Source of the DNA: Symbiodinium sp. CCMP2592 | Lineage: Eukaryota; Sar; Dinophyceae; Suessiales; Symbiodiniaceae | DNA: 64,000 nt | Reading direction: 5' to 3' | Assembly (NCBI GenBank): GCA_905221615.1 | Contig: CAJNDT010003779.1 | Location: forward strand, 1,256,581-1,320,580 | Shown: in pieces, positions 11,554 to 21,026 of the stretch | Layout of the letters: each line of letters begins with the position of its first letter | Position numbering within the stretch: the first letter of the stretch is position 1 | The notes under the pieces: model-generated | The model's input: only the letters and a program-made list of their open reading frames with translations | What the model was told of the DNA's origin: nothing | Database searches by the model: none | Made by a program: the position numbers and the translations under genes

Positions 11554-11649
11554 AGGGGCCTGAATAATTGCCAATATTGTGTTGTGGGTTGCCTATGAAA
11601 GTTGTAGTACAATTGGCAGCAAATTCTTGTTCTAATTATTAAGGCCCCT
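11554..11649. mobile_element. Palindromic MITE-like element, family N
   Basis: AGGGGCCTGAATAATTGCCAA on the left and TAATTATTAAGGCCCCT on the right. Relatives are at 37592-37701, 54131-54230 and, partially, 59440-59485. Confidence 0.65.
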
Positions 11650-11706
11650 ACATTAGCCTAAACCCTAAACGCTAATTAGCCCCTTGCACCGAAAGTTTTT
11701 GCATGT

Positions 11707-11807
11707 GGGTGGTTGTCAAAATTATGGTCCCTGTTTGGTTCCCTAATATAGTACGGCACCCAATATTTAGGGTACCCCAAAAGGGACCATAATTTTGACA
11801 ACCACCC
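11707..11807. mobile_element. Palindromic MITE-like element, family C, ATGT duplication
   Basis: GGGTGGTTGTCAAAATTATG and its inverse CATAATTTTGACAACCACCC enclose a core with GTACGGCACCCAATATTTAG. ATGT lies on both sides (11703-11706 and 11808-11811), a four-base target duplication shared in type with the other C and E copies. Confidence 0.85.
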
Positions 11808-11873
11808 ATGTGTATCCGGCTAAGGCTCCAGCTTGAGCCAGAGCAGCTTCAAGGCACGGCTGTGTTCCGTGTT

Positions 11874-11969
11874 CTTATCTTTGGTCAGTAGGGAGTGTAA
11901 GAATGGTAGTAATAGTAGTTATAATTGTACCCCTTTCCTCCATTCCCTAATTACTAACCAAAGGTAAGT
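11874..11969. mobile_element. Palindromic MITE-like element, family I
   Basis: CTTATCTTTGGTCAGTAGGG on the left and CCCTAATTACTAACCAAAGG on the right. The core contains GGTAGTAATAGTAG and ATAATTGTACC. The second copy at 34993-35130 has an expanded triplet core. Confidence 0.7.
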
Positions 11970-12638
11970 GTTGAGCTTCCCAATCCCTAGGGCTCCAGTT
12001 GTTCAAAACACTTATGTAGTCCCTTTAGTAGGTTACTCAGTGTGACTGACCATATACATATAATGTAACCCAGAACCCGCACATTCAAGTAGCTGGATTT
12101 TGGGGGGAATGGGTTGAGATATGAATCCTAAACACTAGACGCTAGTTCAACCCGCGGCCTGAATCCTACTTAAAGCTCACAAAGCACTAACCTCCCCAAA
12201 GACCAATTCCCAAACCAGGGCGGCTTGTTGACTGGCGACCTGTAGTTTTCCGGTTTTGAACAGAAGAAATGTCCGCAGTGGCCTGTTGCCACTGAGACAA
12301 GACTCCATACTAGGCGTATTGTTTCAAGTTTGGGGTTTCGGGAACATTGGTGTGGGTTTAGAGTAAAGCGTATAGTCTGTTGTTGTTTTCCCATGTGCAT
12401 GCATGCATTGGTCCAGCCGCGGCAATATTTACCGGTTTGATTACGACTGCGACCATGACCCGAGCGAGGAGGAGAGAGTAGTTTCCCGGACGGTAGCCCC
12501 CTGCAAGCCCAAAACCCTAAACTCAACCCTAAATCCACGCTGCCTCTTTCTGTCGCACTCTGAGAGGTGCCTTTGGGCATCAGGACGGCCGAAGCCTTTC
12601 TATCAGGCCGCAGCACGGGTTATGTGGAGCAAGGGCGT
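11970..12638. other. Intergenic, no gene recognised
   Basis: Unique sequence with one or two telomere-like words. Overlapping ORFs of 133 (+) and 148 (-) codons have no recognisable motif and mirror one another. Confidence 0.5.
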
Positions 12639-12804
12639 CCTAAGGGTCCATGTACCACATAGTATACAGTATATGCTTTATAGTTTCAGTTCTATATCGG
12701 CTATTTACTGTATATTTTGTATCAGATATAGTACATATTCTACGCTACAGCACTTACACAGGGCCCCAAGGTGCATACAGAATCGGCAGGCACATGGACC
12801 CTGA
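12639..12804. mobile_element. Family B element with enlarged core
   Basis: The left end is CCTAAGGGTCCATGTACC and the right end GCACATGGACCCTGAG. The core of about 130 bp is AT-rich and unlike the other B copies, so it may hold another insertion or be a diverged subfamily. Confidence 0.6.
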
Positions 12805-14279
12805 GACATGTATCACGGGTGTAGCTTTTTGTTGTGATGGCCCGAAGGGATCTAGCCTGCGCCTGCACTAAAAGCTTCAAAAACCAAAAGCCTAAAATCG
12901 GACAAACATGAAGCGAAGCTGCAGCAGACGGGGGTCTAGGTGCATGGCTTACAGGGCAAGAGTCTGGTTAGTTGGCCGTTGGTTCTCCGTGGTCGCCGAG
13001 TCGCCACCAGCGCCACCCACAGGACCTCAACCCAGAATCCTGCAGCCTCCCAGCAACACCCAGATCTGAATACCGTACGGTACCCGAAGGGTCCAAAGGA
13101 CCCAATAATTAGGCACTCGGGTTTCGGATAGTAGTTATGTAGGCTACTATTTTGGAGAGTTTTTTGTTTTTTAGGTACTTGGGCCCTTAGGGTTATGCAC
13201 CATTGACCTTGAACAGAGCTTCTTGAGGTTCACAGCCTGTACACAAGTCTCACACCACTTCAAAACTGGGCATAGAGCTTGCCGCAAGGCAACCCCTCAC
13301 CAATGGGTGTGGACATGTGCATCTCCACTGCTGCCCCGGCCTCAGAGAGCTGTGTTTTGTTCCTGATTGCTAGTGCTTTATGGGGGGACGGCGGCAAAAA
13401 GACCTAAATCCCAAACCTTAAACCCAAAGGCCACAACACCAAAACCCTAAACCCTGAATCCCTGTCAACCGTTAACAACGTAAGCCACATCAGATCCCCC
13501 AGGATCGGCTCTTGCTTCTCGATGCGCAGCCCCTCTTCGAGACCGTCACAGCCATGCCTGAGTCAGATCTGAAGTGCCCGGGATGAACAGGGGTGCAGGG
13601 GTTTAGGGTATACCTGTAGTCGGAAAGACCTAGGTTTTGGGGTTCCTTATTATATGATTTCTATATGTATTTCCTGAAAAAGGTACTTCCTTTCGGCTAC
13701 GGGTAGGATCTGCGAACAAGAAGTTATTTACCAACTTGGATTCGTCATTGATTTCCCATGTTGTTTGATATATCAACCCGTTGTTTACATGATGTTGGGG
13801 ACTGTTGAAATCGACACATGGTATAGTGTTGCTAGACCTAAACCCCAAACCCTATAGTACAATGTTGCTATCCGCAAGTCACAAGTCCGAGCCTCGGTGA
13901 ACGACTCAAAGACCCCAAGCGTGAAGACTGACTCAGGAGCGAGCTCTACTTGATGATCTTCTTGGCATCAATATGCCCGGGCCTCGCTTATTTATTGATG
14001 TCCTACCCAAGGCTTCCGGAGACCTTATTATTGGGTCCTTAAGGGGTCTAGGGCCCTAACTGTAACGTCCTTGGAGGCATAGGGCTATATAATAGTAAGA
14101 ATAATAATAATCATAATCTAATAGTATTCAAGTCATTGATTATATATATGTATAAATTATGATACTATTCATAGAGTATACCTTACTGATATGTTTGAAT
14201 ACGCTTCCGGGAATTCAGCATCCAGGCTTTCGCCTGAGGAGTTGCCTGCCTCCGGCTTACCTTACCCTACTTAGAGGAT
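12805..14279. other. Intergenic with a dispersed 95-bp repeat
   Basis: Degenerate CCCTAAA words occur at about 13405-13460 and an AT-rich patch at 14090-14180. The repeat at 13089-13185 is listed separately. No gene is supported. Confidence 0.5.
13089..13185 (+). repeat. Dispersed repeat, copy 1 of 2
   Basis: It begins GGGTCCAAAGGACCCAATA and contains GGCACTCGGGTTT, GGATAGTAGTTATGTAGG and TTAGGTACTTGGGC. A clear second copy in the same orientation lies at 63322-63417. Its arms are only weakly inverted, so it is not an obvious palindrome. Confidence 0.7.
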
Positions 14280-14379
14280 CATGGGACTTAGTAAGTAGGT
14301 TATAATTGGGGTTATAAGTCCCCTAAGTGGGGTTATCCTAATTATAACCTACTTCAAACCTTACTTACTAAGTCCCATG
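14280..14379. repeat. Palindromic element J
   Basis: CATGGGACTTAGTAAGTAGG on the left pairs with CTTACTTACTAAGTCCCATG on the right. The inner part is also palindromic around TATAATTGGGGTTATAAG. It abuts family K almost directly. Confidence 0.75.
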
Positions 14380-14389
14380 AGCCTTCAAG

Positions 14390-14472
14390 TAAGACTCCAA
14401 GTATACAAATAGTACCCACTTTGGGGTCTAAAGTCTATAAATACTACCTACTTTGGGCTATTTGGAGTCTTA
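14390..14472. mobile_element. Palindromic MITE-like element, family K
   Basis: TAAGACTCCAAGTATACAAA on the left and GGCTATTTGGAGTCTTA on the right, with the core TTGGGGTCTAAAGTCTATA. Other copies at 44042-44128 (inverted orientation) and 51453-51537. Confidence 0.75.
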
Positions 14473-14962
14473 GGGCTAACCCCAAATATCCTGCCTTTTC
14501 TCGGAACTCATATGAGGAGATTACATATCCTCTGGAGCCCGAAAAAGGTAGGGTTTATAGGGTCTAGGTCTGGGTAGGGTTTATAAGCCTTGCCACGCAT
14601 TCGGTCGGATTTGCGCAGAGGTACTTCTCCTGCACAAGAATCCCGCGACGTCTCAAGACCAACTCACCCCCGAACCCCGAGCCTTAAACCACCCTAAATC
14701 CCTAAAGAACCCTAAACCCCGAAAGAACCTTAAGCCCCTAAAGAACCCTAAACTAAACCCCTAAAGAACCCTAAACCCTTAAAGACTTCAAGAACCCTGA
14801 ACGTCTGAAGAAGCCCTGCACGTCTGACCCTGAACATGGGGGCTCCACTGGCATAAGGGGGTGTGATGCTTGGAGGTTCATGGGTAGTTATAAGGGTTCC
14901 TTTTAGGGTCCCTTTTAAAGGGATCTGCAGGGATTCTATAAGGGTGTAGGGTTTAGGGCCGA
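14473..14962. other. Intergenic, CCCTAAAGAA tandem words and half family A
   Basis: 14690-14800 contains four imperfect units of CCCTAAAGAACCCTAAAC type. 14869-14893 is an isolated family A left arm, followed by CCTTTTAAAGGGATC-type words. Confidence 0.65.
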
Positions 14963-15076
14963 CTAGGAGGTTCATGGGTAGTTACAAGTAGGGTCATAAG
15001 TAGGGTAACTATACTTATAGTCCATATTGGTGGACTTATAACTCCACTTGTTATCACTACCCATGAACCTCCAAGT
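14963..15076. mobile_element. Palindromic MITE-like element, family A
   Basis: CTAGGAGGTTCATGGGTAGTT on the left and TCACTACCCATGAACCTCCA on the right, with the core AGTAGGGTAACTATACTTATAG shared with the copy at 1093-1203. Confidence 0.8.
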
Positions 15077-17661
15077 AGGGTTAGGGTTTTGGGTTTCTCT
15101 AGGGTTTGTCTTCGACTACCTGAACCAACTTATTTGCAGGGCCTTCTTTTATATCATCTAATTTCGAAGCTTTAGGGACTCCGCGCAAAAGTGGCTGTTG
15201 GGAATTCAAGTTGGTACTACAGAAGCCTGCTTATCATCATATAGACCCAAAACCTGTTCGAACTATTCCTACACTGTCCCAAAACCCTAAACTCTTTAAT
15301 CCCAATCCATCAAGGTCCTGAACCCTGAAGCCTAGTGATTTCAGGCCACACCCTCCTAGTCGTGACCGACACGGTGATGGCCCGCCCCCCAGCAGAGACG
15401 GCACGGATTGGGTAATTAGGATCCTAGCAGGTTCATTGGTAGTAGCACAAGCACCTAGAATCTGCAAGCAGCGAAATAGTAAGCCTGTTTGGTCCCGAAC
15501 ACTACATCTAAGTTCCCAGCCAAGTGCTGTCTTCCGAAAGACACCTTTAAATTTGAACATGTGTAGCTGAGACCCATTAAATTCCCAATGTGCCTTACAC
15601 CATCTTCCGGATCCGTCCATGGTTTTCCCACAAGTGTACCTTAAGTTTTAACCTACCATGGCCTACTTCTTGTGTGGGTTCTTATCAAGACCCTTATGTA
15701 GAATATCCAGGGACCATACAATACAGTGAGCTTTGGCTTGAAGTACCCTCACCCCTGCTCCCGGGAGCTTCAGCAATTCGCCTGTCGAGGAGGTGCACCT
15801 GTGGAAGTTCTTGAGGCAGATGGCCATGCTGAAATCGAAGGCCGGAGGATGCAGCCCTTGTCGTTGGGGACGGGTTTAGGGTCCAGGGTTTACGGTTTAG
15901 GGGTGGGGGTTGTCGGGACTTAGGTGCCTGAAGGGTTCCTTTTCCATGAATGATTTGTACCACAAAACCTGGGTGCGATCAATCTGTGTTTGAGGGATTT
16001 GACGTCGGAGTCTCGGTAGACATCTTGCCGGGTCGAGCTTGGGGTCTATGTTGTACACTCCCTGTGGGCAGGTTAAACTAACTCTCTCCGAATCAGCCGA
16101 AGTGATTCTCCCTTGATTGCGATTGCTGCGTGACGTCAGTTGCTAGATATCAACCTCAAACCGAACATGCAATCCGAAACCTCGAAACAGGTACTAGCAC
16201 AAGAGCCAACCACACAGCCTTAATTAAACCTCAGAACCTAATCCCACGCCCAACACTCCAAACAAGTTGCAGTTAGCTTTTGGCCGACCATGGGAGGAAT
16301 AAGGAGAGGGTTTGGGATTTAAGAAAGGACACATCGACCCTCTTCACCACCAGAGTAGAGGATGTAGGTACGTTCATGAAGGTTCCGAACTTGGCAACCT
16401 TCGTTCGTCAGAAGCAAGCTCAGGCGCATGCTGGGCTTTGGTTTTGTACTAGAAAGGGCAGCGGGTTAATGATTTTCTTAGTTGTTGTTTTGTTTGGGCG
16501 ATTTCGTTGCTGTTGTGGGTTTTGGGTGCGGCTAGTGTGCAGGCAGGTCTTTTTCTTCATGAAGTGTTTTCAGTTTTGTTGTTGACGGTTGGTGGGTTTC
16601 GACAAATTGCTTTCAACAGCACTGCTCAGGGGTAGAGTTCAATCTATCGGCTTGTTTATTACATTCGCTCTGACTAGGACCGTCTAAGACCTTCTGATTG
16701 CTTTTGACAGAGGGTCCTGGTCTCTAGGAAGCCTCATGCATCGGGAGCCATAGAAAACTAGCCTTAAACCTGTCGATCCAACAGTCTTTTGCTCAGTGAT
16801 TCGATCTGTAAGGTGTAATGTGGAGTCGCGGTTAGTAAACCGTCTTTAGGAAAGCGTTTGGATTATCTGGGTCATGTTCGGGTTGCTCAAGTGCCTGTCA
16901 GAATTAGGGATCGAGTTTGCTGCGTGGTGCCGTGTTTCGAGCACTTGCCCGAAATATCACCCTACTTTGTCCCTTGACTTGATCCTTTAGGTAAACCCTA
17001 CGCCTAAACCCTAAACACCCTTGTGGTTTGGTGTTCAGAGCTTTAGGGGTGTAGGGTTCAGGGTGCAGGGGTTGAAGGGTATGGAGTTTAGGGCCCCTCC
17101 AAAGGCAAAGACCGAACACAAGTCAAAACAACATCCGCAGATCGCATGCCAGAAAGCCGGATTTATCGTTTCTACGGAAACTAAATGCATCGCTTCTGCA
17201 AGGTCTTATACGACGCCTTATAACCTTATAGTCGCAGGAATGTCTGTCCAGACCACCTCCGACATGCCGCCGCCCTGATCCCACAAAATCTCCATAGTCT
17301 CCGTGAGAGGCATCAGCAGAGCCCGTTCAGCCCATTCAGGAGGCACGGTTTCTGTGTTTCGGCTGTGGTTTGGGTTGAGGCGGTGCAGGGTTCAGGGTTT
17401 CAAGGGGGTCCAAGGATTGAAAGTAAAAAACTCCGGTTGGCGGCAGCGACGGTGCAGGGTTGACTGTACGTGAGTTGTAGAACTCGTTATATAGAGCTCG
17501 AGGTGTGTGATTTAGGGAAAGCTAGGTTTGCCAATCGCAGTACATTCTGCGCCGGGGGAATAGCCTTTCGTGTGGTTGGGTTTGGATGACGAGAACCGGT
17601 AGTCAAAGGAACAAAATGGTTGGTGGCAGGCAAGATATAGATGGAAGTTCCCAAACCTTAA
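15077..17661. other. Intergenic, no gene recognised
   Basis: Mixed unique sequence with isolated telomere-like words (15270-15300, 15880-15910, 16990-17060). The 127-codon minus ORF at 15237-15620 and the others have no motif I recognise. No palindromic element is evident. Confidence 0.5.
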
Positions 17662-17768
17662 TTAAGTGTCCATGTACCCACATAGCCTATACCCTGGCTT
17701 TAACGTCGTCCCAAGGCAGGTATCTTAGGGCCAAGGTATCTTTCATATGGGCACATGCACCCTTAGGG
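17662..17768. mobile_element. Diverged family B element
   Basis: AAGTGTCCATGTACCCACATAG on the left and CATATGGGCACATGCACCCTT on the right, around a changed core. Confidence 0.6.
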
Positions 17769-17886
17769 AAAAAGCGGCTAGAATTTAATTGCCGGCTCAG
17801 TGCTTCCTGGAACGAGTGCCCGCTATTGGTTGCTGTATCAGACCGAGAGAGCCCAAGACCACTTAATCAATGAATACGGCTGATTT

Positions 17887-17950
17887 CATAATATGAAGCC
17901 CCGCATAATTTAAGGACCATTCCTTATTTAAGGGATATTGGGCTCTATGG
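17887..17950. mobile_element. Partial family G element
   Basis: Only the half with ATAATATGAAGCCCC and TTAAGGGATATTGGGCTCT is present. The left terminal arm is missing. Confidence 0.6.
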
Positions 17951-19803
17951 GGAAGTCGTGTCATCCGCGAGCTAATCCAGGATCTGCCGCGCCTGCTGGC
18001 GGTTTTCAACAACTTGAGCCTCCAGATCGACGACGGCATGGAGGCTCGCGCACTTCGGTGGTGAAGCAGGAACTTCAATTGTTCCTACATGCTGATGTTT
18101 GCATGTGTATGTTTTATACGCATGTTGATGATAAGACTGCATGCATACACCCGTACTGGCGTGCATACCTACCTACTTACATACACATACATACATACAC
18201 AAATACATACAGCTGTATGAAAACACGTATTTAGTTACTAGGAAACTGGGAAACAATACTTCAGCTCCGTTTATTGCGCCTTATAGAAGTCTGCCCAAAA
18301 CCATTATGCCAGGTCGTCGAAAGCCGTTAAAGAAATCCGTATACAACCGTATAACATCCTATATTCAGCCCGCCAGAATTCGATAAAGCCCTGTCAGATC
18401 CTTTTAGCAAGAAACACACCATACACCAGCAAACAAAAAAAGTATAAGCCCCAAACCCTAGACCCCTTTGAACGTATAGGCCTTGATGGATGTCGTCCGA
18501 ACTTGGTTGGCAGACTTTAAGAAGGAGCTCAACAGAAAAAAGCAAAAACACACGTTTGAATCCCCCAGAGTTTCAGGTGCCAGAGCTTTATGAGCCCGTT
18601 CAGAACTTTCTCGGCCACTGCGAGTGGAAGGCCTCGTCGTTCATTCCTAGCTGAAGGTTCAAAAAGGGCTTGTGAACCCGAAACCCGAAACCTTAAACCC
18701 TGAACCCTAAAAGCGAACTTCATGGTTCAGGGCTTAGGGTTTAGGATGTAGGCCCGAGGATCTGGGCTCATTGGTTTACGAAGAGTTTGAGGTTTAGGGC
18801 TTCGGGGTACAGCAAGTGATGGTAGGTTGAGGTGGGCTTACCAGATAGCTAACGAGTCTTCGAGACGCAAAACATGCTGCTTTCGTTCGCGCAGTGCCTG
18901 GTTTGGGCTGATTGCTGTTCCCGGACTACAAAGGCGCCAAGAGAAGGCAATGCTACCGAGCCATCATCATCTTAGGTCACGTTCGGCTGGCTTAAAAAGA
19001 GCTAACTATCTAAGCCCTGGCCAGCAAATTAGATTCCAACAGCATTGAAGCCTTGAACATACGAGGCCCAGCCACTTCCTTCACTACATTTGCCTGAGAC
19101 CTGCAACTCCCTTGCCTTATTCCTATCTTTGCTTTTCAGAAAGCACACGGGGGTGTTCAGATTCGGGCCCTTAAACCCTAAACCTTAATCATGGAGCTTC
19201 CAATTTCAAGAAGCCCCCTTCGTGAGATTTTAAACGTCCAAACCATAGACCCTAAGCAGCCCTAATCGCTAGATGCTCAACCCCAAGCCTTAAGCCCAAA
19301 TCGCAAACTCAACAACAAATGTCAGCCCAAAAACCCTAAACTCTAAAACCTTAAGCTCTGGAAAGGCAGCACCTTCCGTCGACTGCATGGGCTTGCCGCA
19401 GCTGCCGGGCAAGAGTAGGGGCCTCAGTCTCTCCCACGCTAAGCCCTGCTCTGACCCTAAGAAATCTGGACAGAGCCTCCAAGCAAGCACCAGCTTGATC
19501 CTGTTTCAGAGGTTGCCCACAAACTGCAACAAAAAGCCCTTATGCCCCTTAACCCTAAACCTTAAACCCCGAACCTGAAAGGAACCCTAAAAGGAACCCC
19601 AAACCTTAAACCCCCAAGGAGAAAGTGGGCAGATTGAAGGGTAGTACCCTCATAGAAGCCTTAAAGAAGCCCTTACAGATCCTCTCTACGGTGGACAGAT
19701 TGAAGGGCTTCCCGTGCCGAGGTTGCCAGGAGCTCCTTTGCAGCGAGAAAGCTGCGGCCGCCGGACTTCGCCAGAATCCCAAGCTCTCGTCTCTCTGGTT
19801 CTT

Positions 19804-19890
19804 CGGGTTTAGGGGTTAGGGTCCCTAAACCCTAAACCCTAAACCCCTAAACCCTAAACCCCTAAACCCCAAACCCTAAACCCCGAAACC
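19804..19890. repeat. Head-to-head telomere-type repeat
   Basis: About two G-strand units (GGGTTTAGGGGTTAGGG) run straight into six or more C-strand units (CCCTAAA with CCCCTAAA variants). This G-strand-then-C-strand order is what fused chromosome ends look like. A chance meeting of scattered words is the alternative. Confidence 0.7.
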
Positions 19891-20060
19891 CCCAGATCCT
19901 GAAGCCTCGACTCCATAGACACTTGCAGGGTTACTGCTTTGCACACCCGAGTCCAGTCGCAACATTGTGACGTAGGGTAGGAAAGACGCAAAGTTTCGAA
20001 GGCACAGGACACAAAGCCACAGTAACTTTCAATGACAAGAGAAGCAAGCTAAGACAGGTC

Positions 20061-20630
20061 GTGGATCATTTGAGGATCAGGGTTCTGAGGTCAGATTTGT
20101 ATCTAACCAAATGTATGGTCTTTAGGGGTTTGGGGCTCAGCCGTTTTGTAGGCAAGCGTGGGAGCTCACGGTGCACAGCGGCAATACATAGACGATCTGC
20201 TCTTCCACTGGTCCGTATGAGGTTGCTTGATGTAGTCTGGGGGTTGAACAGTGTTTCTGGTAAGGATCATAAATATTGGTTAGTGAGTGCTTGGGGTAAA
20301 GTTTATAGTCTTGTTTATAGTACATCCGTTGGTTCATCGCAATTGAAAGTCAATGCTTTTTATAGGGTTGAAGGTTTACAGTGTCTACAGTACATAATAC
20401 ATAATACATACCGAGATGCTTTTTGGGGGTCCGACTATGTACTACAGGTAACTTGTCTGGTTCTGCGCAAATTTGAAGCAACACTCAATGATTTCCTGCA
20501 AATGCCACCGGCAGGTCTGCGCCAGCACCTCTTCTCTGAAGGCTTGATTTTGAGGGCTTCAGCACCAGACCTTGCAGGATCAAGGGGTCTACGTGGGGCC
20601 TCACGGGCTGACAGACTTTCGGGTTTTTGA
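20061..20630 (+). CDS. Hypothetical 189-codon ORF, weak candidate
   Basis: The longest ORF outside the retrotransposon and simple repeats, ending about 200 bp upstream of the 5' LTR. I recognise no domain, signal peptide or catalytic motif. The middle (about 20230-20400) is AT-rich and looks non-coding. Chance openness is at least as likely as a gene. Dinoflagellate genes usually have several exons, so a lone ORF could also be one exon. Confidence 0.12.
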   Translation: MDHLRIRVLRSDLYLTKCMVFRGLGLSRFVGKRGSSRCTAAIHRRSALPLVRMRLLDVVWGLNSVSGKDHKYWLVSAWGKVYSLVYSTSVGSSQLKVNAFYRVEGLQCLQYIIHNTYRDAFWGSDYVLQVTCLVLRKFEATLNDFLQMPPAGLRQHLFSEGLILRASAPDLAGSRGLRGASRADRLSGF

Positions 20631-20818
20631 GGTTTACCGTATGATTCGGGCGTTGTGCTGAAGCATTGCCTGCAACTTCCCTAATCTTTCAACCCTGGGC
20701 TGGGTCTAAGCATACATTAGGGCCATTAGGGTTCAGGGTTTGGGAGTTTAGGGGTTGCGGGTGTAGGCCGGACCCCCAAACCCTAATGCTTCCTGATCTG
20801 AAACCCTTACAGGGAACT

Positions 20819-20839
20819 CCAGAAAGTTGGAATAGGGTT
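20819..20839. mobile_element. Left remnant of the family F element split by the retrotransposon
   Basis: CCAGAAAGTTGGAATA followed by the 5-bp target copy GGGTT. The remainder of the same palindrome resumes at 31561 and ends TTCCAACTTTCTGG at 31629. Confidence 0.85.
20835..20839. repeat. Target site duplication, left copy
   Basis: GGGTT directly before the 5' LTR, matched by GGGTT at 31561-31565 directly after the 3' LTR. Five bases is the usual length for Ty1/copia integrases. Confidence 0.9.
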
Positions 20840-20965
20840 TGTGAAGGCGTTCCTCTGCCCACTTTTACAGTCGGCCTTACGGCACAGGCTTACGGAATCG
20901 AGAAGTGTACCAAGTTCGTTCGTGAGGCCATTTTTGTGCGATCAAAGAAGTCTTGCAGCTTCACA
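20840..20965 (+). repeat. 5' LTR, 126 bp
   Basis: It starts TGTGAAGGCGTTCC and ends GCAGCTTCACA, giving perfect 7-bp inverted ends TGTGAAG/CTTCACA within the TG...CA rule. It is identical base for base to 31435-31560. It is very short for an LTR. No TATA box is evident, and a T-rich CATTTTTGTG near the 3' part is the only promoter-like feature I can point to. Confidence 0.95.
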
Positions 20966-20981
20966 GGTCATGAGCCCAAGG
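20966..20981 (+). other. Primer-binding site, fits initiator tRNA-Met anticodon arm
   Basis: Directly after the LTR comes GGTCATGAGCCCAAGG. Its reverse complement contains GGGCTCATGACC, which matches the eukaryotic initiator tRNA-Met anticodon arm (GGGCUCAUAACC) at all but one base. Drosophila copia primes from the same internal region using a half-tRNA, and its site has a similar sequence. The tRNA sequence is from memory of other eukaryotes. Confidence 0.65.
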
Positions 20982-20997
20982 TGCTGAGCGCCTTGGG
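20974..20997 (+). promoter_or_regulatory. Leader stem-loop
   Basis: CCCAAGG and CCTTGGG are perfect 7-base inverted repeats separated by about 9 bases, overlapping the end of the primer site. The loop holds the stop of a five-codon upstream frame (ATG at 20970, TGA at 20985). A role in primer access or translation is inferred only. Confidence 0.4.
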
Positions 20998-21026
20998 TTC
21001 CGTAGCATCGTGCATCGCGAGGGTTC

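Larger units (their letters stand above)
17951..20818. other. Intergenic with CATA microsatellite and telomere words
   Basis: 18165-18215 is a (CATA)n microsatellite. Telomere-like words are frequent from 18690-18800 and 19540-19900. One long ORF (20061-20630) is listed as a weak candidate. Confidence 0.5.
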
